A stretch of DNA of 64,000 nt from Adiantum capillus-veneris (lineage: Eukaryota > Streptophyta > Polypodiopsida > Polypodiales > Pteridaceae), in assembly GCA_014529385.2 (NCBI GenBank), contig CM043966.1:40236037-40300036 (forward strand), in the 5' to 3' direction. This document shows positions 11,405 through 21,643 of the stretch, piece by piece. The notes below the pieces were generated by a model that ran no database searches, was not told the origin of the DNA, and saw only the letters and a list, made by a program, of their open reading frames with translations. The position numbers and the translations under genes were made by a program. Within the stretch, counting starts at the first letter, position 1; each line of letters begins with the position of its first letter.

Positions 11405-12176
11405 TCTACATAATTGGGGGCCCCATGCCCTATTTTTCTGGAGAGGTAAGCACCTATAATACCATCTAGTCGTGCTTCCATCTACTCCCCGTTTTTTTAA
11501 AACATGCTTGTGTCCTCACAAGTATCTTGATGGAAGTGAACCAATTGTCTGCAGTTGAAGAAGCTTGTCATCATGGAACAGAGGAATGAGCTGATCCGTC
11601 GTTTATCAGATACGAGATGTGTACCTGATCAGATCGCGAAGCTGATTCCTAGAAATGCACTGAAAAACATAAAGTGAATCTAGACCAAGTTCAGTGAGTC
11701 TGCAATGCGTCAATTTCTGAAGTTGATCCACCACATATGAGCTTATGGTATGATTTGCCATACATGTCAATCAAAGCTTTGTCAAGTATAATGTTGTTTT
11801 TCATCAAATCTTGAATCTTTTGCCTTGGTCTACTTCTTGTTTCCTTGGTTGATTTCTTGTATGGTGCCACATTCCTTCCAAATGCAAGTATTAGTGATTA
11901 GGAGAGATGCATGCCTTTGCTTTCAAAAAAAAAAAAAAGACTAAGTCTTTCACCTTGGCCTTGCATATAAGTGGAGTCCAAGAGATAGCATTGCAAACAT
12001 AAAGCTTACCAAGAACTTGTGTGCTGTCAAAATTATATCACATGCCACACACATGTCAATCAAAGCTTTACCAAAGCTGGTCAAGCATTGTTCTCTTATC
12101 ATTCCTTTGGTAATTAGTATCAAATTATATATAACTCTATATTCTAATTTCTTAAGTTTTACCATTTTCTAGTTTA
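11405..12176. other. Non-coding stretch with a short direct repeat
   Basis: ATGTCAATCAAAGCTTT occurs near 11,765 and again near 12,054. A 13-A run sits at about 11,926-11,938. I see no gene. Confidence 0.5.
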
Positions 12177-12570
12177 CAAGAAGCTCTTCAACATCTACAA
12201 AGCAACTTAACATTTGACTATAACACAAGGTATGTCATATTTAAAAATATTTTAAACACCTATAAAAAAATAAATTTTAATATTAGTATTTTGATAACCA
12301 CAATAAGATCAAAAAGATTTTCTTTCCAAATTAGAATATTAGTCTAAGCTCAATACAAATAATATACCTATCAATATAAATATAGTGAAATCTTAAGGTC
12401 ACCAAATATACAAAATAATAATAAACAATACATAATTGAAGATGAAAACAAATAAATTATTACCTACGAACAAAGCATCCAACTAAAATAAAAAGCAAAG
12501 CATGCCAAGATTATAAGACATTTACGTAGAAAAACAAACTTACTTCCAACTTTTAACATTTTTAATTTAG

Positions 12571-15500
12571 ATTTTGATTCATGGGTAAATATTTATTCTA
12601 ATTCGATCAAATCATATAAATATTGTTCCAATTGTGGAAACTTATTTTTTAAGTATGAAAAAGAAAACTTAAAATATATAGAAAAAACAAATACCTATTT
12701 ACGAGGATATGAATTATCTAATCCATATCTAGCATCATTTCAAAATAAAAAACAAGACAATACAGAAATTTATAACTGCTCCAAATGTTTTCAAAACAAC
12801 ATAAGAGGAAAATATTGGGTAACTTATCGCCCGACTTATATAAAAAAATACTAACAATGAATGTAGATGAAGTACAAATGCTATCTACTTTAGATATCTC
12901 TTTAAAAATCAGTAAAAAGATAATATCTATATCCATAGGTAATATAGAACAAAGATCATTATTAGATAATCCTCTATTTTCATATCAAAATAGTAATGAT
13001 TTATTAAATATTCTAACAAAAAACTCACATGACATAAACACACTATTGCACTCTTTAGTAAAAAACTTATATACTATATATGAACAACCACAAAAAACTT
13101 TATCAATTCCTATAATTGCTTCTAATGCAATTACTACTTTTCTAAACAAACATGCATCATCTTCTCCTTATGACTTAATGATAGTAGCACACAATACAAA
13201 TTATTTAGGTATCTTAGATCAAGTAAACAATACACAACTAAAATCACAAAACAAAATAGGTAAGTTATCTCATGGTGGAGTTATGTATGAAAGATTAAAT
13301 AACAAAAAAATCATTAACTTATATGCAAGTTTAGATGGAGTATCTAATTTAGAAGATATTACAATAGAGAAAGCCCTATTTCCATTTCTATTTCCATTAG
13401 GATATGAAGCTCATGATGGAGCTTTAAAATTTCATACATATCTAAAAATGAGAATAGCCTCATTCTTCTCAATATTCACTTTATACAAGCCATACTTATT
13501 GATGATGTACCAATTACGTCAAGATTTGATAATAGCAAATTCAACAAATTTAACAATGCTACAATCAGAGGTAGATAAATTCAAAATTTAAAATCCACAT
13601 GCATCTGATCTAGATACCATATGTTATATCATAAAACACAATATCTCTTATTCAATTCCAGGCTCTCCGTCATGGTATCGTAATAATTTAAAAGATTTAT
13701 TATGCATGGTAGAGTCATTTGGTTTACCTAACTTCTTCTTAACCCTAACTTGTGACGAAGTATCCTCTAGTAGATGTTTGTGAAAAATCATCATGCACTC
13801 GGCTGGACAATCTGTCCAATTGAGTTTTAAGTCTATCTTTTGGATAATTTTTTCTAATGGATTATTAGGTACCATCAACCACTATCTAATACGATATGAG
13901 ATACAAAATAGAGGTTCACCACATGCACATATAATGCTATGGGTAGATTCAAACGATATCTATCGAATATATTTAGAGATAGATAGCCATATACCTTATT
14001 TACATACATAAATAAATTTGATCCAACATCAATTGAATATAAATTGCATAACTTAATTATCAAAAAACAAATACATAATTGTAGAGAATCTTGTAAAATA
14101 GAATTACAAAATAAAAAAATCAAATGTGAATATGGATTTCCATACGATATTCAAAGTAATCCTAAGCCAATTATTCATGACCAAACTCAAGGATGGCTTT
14201 ATTATAGACCAACATTAGAACACAGAAATGTGGTCCCTTATCATGCAGGAGTATTATTGTTATGGCAAGCTCATATGAATATTCAAAAAGTAACCAATAC
14301 AGATTTATCATATTACTTACTAAAATATGCAATATTGAAATCAGAACCTATAGGAAAAATAGATATCAATTTAGAAACAACGAAAAAATTAGGACTAAAT
14401 AATATTGATGATACAAAACTCAAACTAATATCTTCTTATGTATTAACAAAACCAATATCAGCAACCGAAGCAACCATGATGTGTTTAGAGATACCAATCA
14501 TAAAAAAATCAGAAAAGGTAACTTATATAGATTAATCACCTCCTCAAAAAAGACAAAAATATATACAAATTTTTTTAACCTCTATACTACATCTAATTGA
14601 TCTATATACAGCAAGACCATTAGAATTGGAAAGCTTAACATTTTATTCATATTTTCGTCACTATAGAATTAACAAAATACTCAAGCATACAACAAAGAAA
14701 ATATGTAAAATGCATGATTTATTTGGAAATGAAATAGAAGAGTATAAACAATTAGTAAGATTTATAACCGATTTTCACCCTATCCACCAAATGGAAGGTT
14801 TTTTTTTTACTATTCTATTAAAACATATACATTTTCGTAATGAAAAAGAATTAATCTCAACTAACAACATAGAAAAATCTTATTTTTTAGAATGTCAAAT
14901 ACGACAAATAATAAAGAATGAAGAAGACATAGAGAATCTAGTTGGAAATTATTCTCAATTACATCTATTAATCGATGAATCTAGACAACAAATTACAAAT
15001 CAAATACTTCAAATGCATCCCATACATAATTTAGAAGAACATTTAACATATGATTTTATAAAAAAACAGACCAATATTAAAACTGTAGGAGAGAATCAAT
15101 ATGATCCAATAATACATCTACAAGAGCTTAAACACATAGAAAATACAACTTTGACTAAAAGCAAGAACTAATATACAATAAAATCGGGTGGGTTACATAT
15201 AATAAATGGAACACCTGGATCTGGGAAAACATTTCTAATTCAATATATCACATTTAAATGTGTAACCAAAAACATAGGAGTCCTCCTTACAGCAACCACA
15301 GGAGTAGCAGCTACAAGACTTAGTCGATTAGCACGTACTTCACATTATTTTTTTTGTTTACCTAATAAAAATCAATTATTTTGTTCTAATTTAGAACCAA
15401 ATGATATCCGTTCAATTAAAATAAGATCTTCTGATGTAATTATAATTGATGAATTCTCAATGATGACATCACAAATATTACATACAATTATACTCCAAAT

Positions 15501-16318
15501 TTCAGAAGCTTGTAATTTATCTATGCTAGAAATATTTAACACTAAAAAACCACTTCTATTTGGAGATATAGCGCAATTGCCTGCAATATGTAATTGTAAA
15601 AATAAAGACTTGATATTCCAAAAATGTGTAATAACAAATTCTACATTTTGGAAATTAGCTATACACCACACATTATATACCTCAATACGTCATTGTTCAG
15701 ATCCAGACTTCATTGAATTCTTAAATATAATCAGACAAAGTAAAGCATCTACAGGAGAAAGATTTAGAACAATATATAGATAAAGACACAACTATATTAT
15801 GTACACATAATAAAGATGTCATATACTATAATGACCTCATATTATTAAAGATATTCAACCCTTCCAATATATTCAATATAGATATTGCTACAACAGCACA
15901 TCATATACCAGAACTACAACATTGGATAAATGATACAGAATTTCATACCCTATCCAAAGTAGCAATAGGGGCATTAGTAATGTTTACACAAAACATAGAT
16001 CTCGCAATAGGTATAGCTAATGGAACTTTTGGGACAATCGTAGATATTAAATATAACAATATAACATCTATTATAACAAAACTTATAATACTTGTAAATC
16101 ATACACAACAAAATGTAACTATTAGAAGATCTAAATATCAAAAAAAGACATACAATGGAACATGGTATCATAAAACATCTTTTCCACTAACACTAGCATA
16201 TGCAATGATTGGACATAAATCCCAAGGATGTACTATCTTTGATAAGTCATTGTTAATAGTTCGAATTTTTTTTTCTCTTGGACTATTATATGTCATGTTG
16301 TCTCGATCGACTAACTGA
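12571..16318 (+). pseudogene. Helitron RepHel (HUH endonuclease plus PIF1-type helicase), broken
   Basis: The exon may start at 12,571 after an acceptor (tttaatttag). Order: a zinc-binding N-terminus (CSNCG at 12,624 and CSKC about 45 residues on), a Helitron N region (EKALFPFLFPLGYEAHDG), GSPSWYRNNLKDLL and FGLPNFFLTLTCDE. Next come the HUH motif RGSPHAHIMLWVD (His codons 13,922-13,930), VVPYHAGVLLLWQAHMN and the two-tyrosine motif SYYLLKY (14,311-14,328). The helicase has Walker A GTPGSGKT (15,208-15,231), TGVAA, Walker B IIIDEFSM, FGDIAQLP and the C-terminal AYAMIGHKSQG...VMLSRST. Lesions are a frameshift near 12,845, TAA 13,589, a 78-bp inverted patch at 13,777-13,854, a frameshift near 14,010, TAA 14,533, TAA 15,169 and a frameshift near 15,765. 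An intact protein would nick and unwind DNA for rolling-circle transposition. Confidence 0.88.
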
Positions 16319-16388
16319 AAGAACATAAAAATATTGAATTCAATTACAATTGACGATTTCTAAATACAAGTAATAAACCATTATATAT

Positions 16389-17590
16389 ATGAAGATTATT
16401 GACTTACAAAAGTATACTCCAAAGATTAAAACAAAGGTAACGTATGCTAAATTATTTTATATCAAACTTAAGGTGCTATAATTTATTACTATATTGATAT
16501 AAAAGAAACTATTAATAAATTCATTTTTATATTTTTCAGATTGAAAGCTAAACAATGTGGAGGTAAGCTTATATCTCTAATCACATACTTCAATATTTAT
16601 AACCTTAAATGTATAAATTGTGTTAAAATATATTAGGTCTTCAATTCTATCAAAGCTAAAGCAAAAGCCACAATAGACCTACAAGAAAAAGAACAAGAAG
16701 AGCAACGAAAATAAAAAAAGCAACACAGAGAAAACTTCTTCTTAAGAATCAAACAACTTAAATATGCTAATATCTCGGGACGTGATCCAATAAATTACAT
16801 TTATGGCTGGCCATCTTATGATGAGCTAAAAAAATATATGGACGCAACCGAAAATATGTTTCAAACATGGAAAAAAACACATACTACTAAAGAACTCCCT
16901 GCAGACAGATGGTAAATAATTCAGCTTATGTTTTAAAAAATTTACTTCTATTATTCATAATTTCAAATACAATTACTTTAAAGGCCTAACAATACAAATT
17001 CTTAAGATATTCAAAGAAGATTTACCAAATGAAGATATAATGCTTGAGCGATACGAAGCTCAAGCTTTACTAGATAAACACACGAATGGAATTTCAGCAT
17101 ATGCTATCAACTTATTGTATTTTGGCTACAATATTCCATTAGACTCTTTGAAAACTCTTGATAATAGACTAGCTTCAATCATTCTAAAAGAGTACGAGCA
17201 ACTATACAACGTAAAAAACAAACAAGATCCAATCACTTTGGAGAGCATTACAGCATCACTAGATATGGAATTTGCACGAAGGCAATATGGCACTACTTGC
17301 AAATTTTTCATTACTATGAATCAAAGCAATGGTATAAAATCATAATATCTTCTCTATTTATAAATGATTATATTCTTCAAACTAAAAAAAAAGTTACATA
17401 ACATTGTTTATAGATATGGATATAGCTAATAAAGGAGAATCATCTTTGCAATCAACTTCAATACCTATAGATATTCCATCCACCAGTCAAGGTACAATTA
17501 TTACTCCAAAAATTCACATTTTACTCAAATACCAACAAGTTCAATAATATTTTAAATCAATTATCAACACAGTCAAATAATGCATTCTCA

Positions 17591-17644
<54 letters not shown>

Positions 17645-18162
17645 CCCAAATGTGAATCCATTGTTTAATTTAAAATAACAATATATATTCTAAAATATTT
17701 TAATATATTTTAAATACCTTATATATTTATATTATAACTCATAAAAGTTCATACAAAATCATTTTAAAAGAGTTTAATTGTTTTTTTTTAATAGAAGCAA
17801 AGTCTCCCCGAAAATCAACAACTCCAGAATAAAAAAGTAAGATTTTTATTTATAAATTACAATGTATAATAAATAAAAATATATATATTGGACAAACGAA
17901 TAATCTAAAAAGAAGGATTTTACAACATAAAAAACAACCTACTAAAATGATGATAACTGACATTAGCAGATACAAGCCGTTCAACAAAAAGTTCACGATC
18001 GAAATTATAGATTCAACAACAATAAAGGACAAAGCAAATCACTTAGAAACACTTTATATTAAGAAATTTAGATCGATTACTCCAAATGGATACAATGTTT
18101 TTTCTGGAAATCCTTCTTCTTTTAACAAATACTATTACCTAAAGAAAAGATACCTTATTTAA
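16389..18162 (+). CDS. Multi-exon gene with C-terminal GIY-YIG nuclease domain, beside Helitron H1 (novel, partly decayed)
   Basis: Proposed exons: 16,389-16,436 (ATG start, donor gtaacg, weak), 16,540-16,562 (weak), 16,637-16,911, 16,984-17,331, 17,414-17,491 and 17,795-18,162. The last three join with consistent phase (AATG/AT and CAAG/AA) at good GT-AG sites. The middle exons encode a hydrophilic domain I do not recognise (NISGRDPINYIYGWPSYDEL; ISAYAINLLYFGYNIPLDSL). The last exon encodes CIINKNIYIGQTNNLKRR, ILQHKK, then HLETLYIKKFRSITPNGYN. These are the YIG strand, the Arg helix and the Glu plus P-x-GYN end of a GIY-YIG nuclease. The first GIY strand is weak (IYKLQCI). TAA at 17,830 lies in frame just before the domain, so it is either the true end of one protein or a mutation splitting a fusion. 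A TAA in exon 3 and a one-base phase conflict near 16,984 indicate decay. Confidence 0.6.
17593..17642. repeat. (TC)n microsatellite
   Basis: About 25 TC units in what I read as the intron between the exons at 17,491 and 17,795. Confidence 0.95.
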
Positions 18163-18186
18163 TTTAAAGGGTTGTTATCTCTTTCC

Positions 18187-18188
<2 letters not shown>

Positions 18189-18224
<36 letters not shown>
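18189..18224. repeat. (CT)n microsatellite
   Basis: About 18 CT units shortly after the GIY-YIG stop codon. Confidence 0.95.
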
Positions 18225-18230
<6 letters not shown>

Positions 18231-18409
18231 TAAAAAAAAATACATTATATACGTAATCTATTGCAAAAATGTATACATTTCACATTAAATCTAACCCTAC
18301 ACAACAACTTCACGCTCAACCATTAGCTAACTGCCCCATACTAGTTGATAGTTTAGGGTTTATGGGATTTTAAATTCTAATATAATGGATTCTTTGTATG
18401 TTTTGACAG

Positions 18410-18657
18410 TGGTCGTTTACAGGACGTGATCCCACACCGTACGAGTGTGAGAAGGCAGGCAGGAAGGGCATAAACGCCCTTATAGACATCCTGAGTTCTC
18501 GCGGTGGCATGGTAAGTATTAGGGTTTATTCTTTTCTATTTATTATATTGTTTTATAAACGCCGCTATATGTTTATACTTACAAAAAGCTACCTTATTGT
18601 TTTTTTTTGCAGAATCCGACAGATACGCCACTTCGACGCAATGAGACGTCTGATTAG
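18410..18657 (+). pseudogene. Last two exons of CACTA gene 2 (copy in CACTA-2)
   Basis: Exons 18,410-18,511 (102 nt) and 18,613-18,657 (45 nt, ending TAG) have exactly the lengths of exons 2 and 3 of the intact gene at 31,051-32,366. Both keep acceptors (tttgacag, ttttgcag) and a donor (gtaagt). The encoded part includes GRDPTPYE and LSSRGGM, with a few substitutions. The first exon is missing, so it cannot be functional. Confidence 0.75.
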
Positions 18658-19039
18658 TTGATGTTAGTTTAGCCATATCTAGATAGCATTAATTTCTTTT
18701 TGTCATAGATTATGTATCGTGAGATGACTTTTATACGTCTTTTTGGAAACCATGTATATTTTTAAAATAATGACAATGGTTTGTAACTATTACAATTGCA
18801 AAGAATAACAATCAAGTTATTTTGCCTATGTGTACAATTGTCATTGATTTACTTTGATCAATTCATGCTTGTCATTTTTGTATCTTTATTTTGCAAACAA
18901 TACCTACTATGGATGATGGAGTTAATGATTATATTGTCTTGTGGGTGACTATTTTGGGTCTATATTTACCTTTGCACTTTTTTTAAAAAGTAAATAGACA
19001 AATGAAACATTCAATATGGTTGATGAATGCCTTGCCACC

Positions 19040-19255
19040 AAAAAAATTTCATCTCGGGCGTCGCTATGACCATCACTATATTAGGCTCTGCAGCATCGCT
19101 ATTGATGGCCCTGCAGCGTCGCTATAGCCGTTGCTATATAGCAACGCTTATAGCGACTAACACAGCGATGCTTATAGCTACATCCCCATATCGATGCTCT
19201 TAGAGACGCCGGGGGTTATAAAAATCCAATGTATTTCCGTCGCTAAAAGCGTCAC
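19040..19255. repeat. CACTA-2 subterminal GCGACGC repeats
   Basis: Repeated gcgtcgctat / atagcgacgc words in both orientations, as at both ends of CACTA-1. Such arrays are where CACTA DNA-binding proteins dock. Confidence 0.7.
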
Positions 19256-19279
19256 AAGAGCACACAACCTCTTGTAGTG

Positions 19280-19414
19280 GTTGTTAGTTGTTTTCCGAGA
19301 GATTGACAACCTCTTGTAGCCTCTATGTACTAGTCGAGTCAGCTTCGTCCCATGGATTGACAAATTGATCGTGGTTCTCGCTAATACTGCAATAAGATAG
19401 GATGGTGTCCCACA
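19280..19414 (+). repeat. Right part of the 5' LTR of element A
   Basis: Sequence between the CACTA-2 terminus and the primer site, ending ...GTGTCCCACA. The left part is missing. It cannot be compared with the 3' LTR at 49,877 because only opposite ends survive. Confidence 0.6.
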
Positions 19415-19416
19415 TT

Positions 19417-19436
19417 TGGCGCCACTGCCGGGGATC
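19417..19436 (+). other. Primer binding site, tRNA-Asp type
   Basis: TGGCGCCACTGCCGGGG followed by atc, two bases after the LTR end. This matches the 3' end of plant tRNA-Asp almost perfectly, the primer typical of Athila elements. Confidence 0.85.
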
Positions 19437-21643
19437 GAAGAGACCTAAACTAGGGAAAAACACGAGCGTCTTGTGTAAGTTGTCGTTTAACTTCCTCTAG
19501 GTTCGCCTAGAGTTCAAAACTTTCTTTTAGAAACCGCATAGCTTAAGATTGTCGTCTTTTGCTGTGTAGAGGTAGCCTGGAAGTAATCGTACTTGCTGAG
19601 TGCCTTTAGGAGTGTAGAATTGTAGAATTAGATTAGGATTTTGGGAATGATTGGTAGACGAGATAAGTCTTAATATCAATGCTTAGAAAAACATAAAACA
19701 CAAGAAAACGAGTGTTTGTACACTTTCCACAACCGCATTGCATGAGAATCTAGGAATAGGGTAAGTAGGATCCGAAGTGGATTTCAAAACATTGCTCTCT
19801 CTGACAGAATCAAGTGTGACTTGTTATTGGAAGTTACATAATTTCAGGTCTATAGCTAGAAATAGCTCAAAAAGACTCGAAACCACTCAATCCGACTAGA
19901 GAGTAAGCCTAAAAGTTGTCTGAACCAGTTGGTAAGCTCAAAGACACTTCGAGGTAAAAGCTTCAAGAATTGACCAAAAATCAGATTATTTACTTTTTCT
20001 TGATATTCTAGGCCAAATTAAGTTTTGACTTGATTCATAGGCTTAAAATAGCTCATATAAGACTGTCTTTGAAAAAAAATGCAAAAAAGTGTTCATTTTA
20101 AGCCTAAAGTTAATAATCACGATTATTAACTTTCTGCTATAAATTGACCAAGGTTCATACCATTGACTCATTGCATGTGTACAAACAACTTTTGTGAAGG
20201 CCCAAGAGATTTGGATCACTAAACTGACAGAAAACTGGGTAAAAACATAAGTTTGTACTGACTTTTTGAATCTTGAGTGTGAATTGGGGAAACATTTGTC
20301 CAAACTTGTCAAAAATTGATTCATAGGCTTATATTGAAGTGACAAACATGTGTACATGCTCAGTTCACCAAAAAGATGCAAAAATTTGTCTGAAGTAAAC
20401 AAATCGCGATTATTTACATCTGCCCTATTTTTTAACTTTTTTGACCAAGTCAGCATACCACTAGTTTTACCATGTTGTAATAAGCCCACAAACCAAATTT
20501 GGTAAGATTCGGCTCACTGGATTGAAAATTGTGACTAAAATTGCAAAGTTAGTGAGCGGACAGATAATTGATGACCATTTGACCAAGAAATTATCCAAAC
20601 TTGATAAAACTTGGCCAGTGAACTTAACTAAAGGTGCTTAACAAATATGTGTCAAAGTTGGGGTAAAAAGTTACAAAATTATAGCTGGAGTGAATAATCG
20701 TGATTATTTACATTTGCTTCAAAACTTGATGATTTTGCAAAGTTGGGTATACCACAAGCTCAAGCATATCAAGTAGACCTCACAAATCAATTTTGGTGAA
20801 ATTTGGATCCCAAAAGTGAGACTTAAGCGAGATTCTCGAAATCACAGTCTGCGAACACAAAACAGCTAATCAGATTTTGTCCAAACTTTTTGAACTTGTC
20901 TAGGGACTTTAACAAGTTGTATACTTTCCAAACCAATCAAAAAAGTGTAAATGTTGACAAAAGTAAATAATTGTGATTATTTACTTCTACTATCTAGAGA
21001 CATCAATTTTGACTTTTGAGCTTATGCAGTGTTAGACCAACATAATATAAAGCCACAAGGCAATTTTGGGTTCAATCGGATCAAAATTGGTATTGATACA
21101 CTCAGTTTCCAAGTTGTAGATCAAACCTTTGATTTTTTGCTAAAGTTGAATTTGAAAGTCAAATTTTGACTCCCATAGCTCGATTTGAAGTGATACACAG
21201 AGACCAATCACGAGAGTAGCAAAAACTCTACTATCTTTATAGAAGAATAGATAACTTGATCAAATTTGTACAGGAATCAGGTTGCAGACAAGGAATCAAT
21301 GGCTTGACGGAAAGTGGCAATCAAAACAAGTGGAAATCGACGACAAGTCAATCCAAAGGTGAGCACTCTATCCAGGGCTTCATAAGTCTATACGAACCTT
21401 AGATTTGGTGGTGTACTAGGAAATCAGGGCATACTAGGAGAAACCTCCAGTAGAGTATCTACTGAAGAATGCATGAATCAAGGCAATTCCTTGCACACAA
21501 TTCCTGAAGAAGTCTTAGACACTTTTTCAGATTCAACATCCAAAATGTCTTCTTACTCAACTCACTCAAAAACCGGAACGACAATGCGGTATAAGCATAT
21601 ACTATCTTTTTACAAGACTAACCGTCATGGAGCCTAGGTTTAC
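19437..21643 (+). other. Untranslated leader of element A with tandem 270-295-bp repeats
   Basis: No significant ORF. Four units each carry a palindrome built on arms like GTTAATAATC and GATTATTAAC around a 2-nt centre, at 20,109-20,130, 20,395-20,417, 20,690-20,711 and 20,963-20,984. Spacings are 286, 295 and 273 bp. A shared phrase (cccacaaaccaaatttgg and variants) follows each palindrome. The same unit reappears at about 40,900-41,690. Confidence 0.75.

Larger units (their letters stand above)
12177..18345 (+). mobile_element. AT-rich Helitron island (element H1) with a downstream GIY-YIG gene
   Basis: A strongly AT-rich block of about 6.1 kb, unlike both flanks. It contains Rep and PIF1 helicase domains of a Helitron, then a multi-exon gene on the same strand. 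Neither terminus is proven. The right end could be CTAG just before 18,345, because unrelated CACTA sequence starts immediately after and the first flanking base is T, which fits the Helitron CTRR/T rule. I do not see the expected terminal hairpin, so the borders are tentative. Whether the GIY-YIG gene belongs to the Helitron is inferred from strand, spacing and composition. Confidence 0.6.
18347..19279 (+). mobile_element. 3' remnant of a CACTA element (CACTA-2)
   Basis: Collinear with the last 0.95 kb of the complete CACTA element at 25,228-33,002: an intron end, two exons of the second gene, a GCGACGC-rich subterminal region and the terminus CCTCTTGTAGTG at 19,268-19,279. Similarity begins abruptly at GATAGTTTAGGG (18,350). 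No 5' terminus of this copy is in the window, so it is truncated at the border with the AT-rich island. Confidence 0.8.

Noticed and set aside
17795-18162. GIY-YIG domain as a detached PLE nuclease
   Set aside because: PLE sequence in this window is 38 kb away and not AT-rich. The domain is spliced to an unrelated N-terminal region and its motif text is closer to free GIY-YIG nucleases. Not fully excluded.
12177-18345. AT-rich island as an organelle (NUMT) or viral insertion
   Set aside because: The dominant coding content is Helitron Rep and PIF1 helicase with plant-style introns. No organelle genes are present.
19282-19414. A complete 133-bp 5' LTR starting TGTTAGTTG, matching TGTTAGCAGC at 49,877
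   Set aside because: Only the first six bases agree. The rest does not align, so the left part of the LTR is simply missing.
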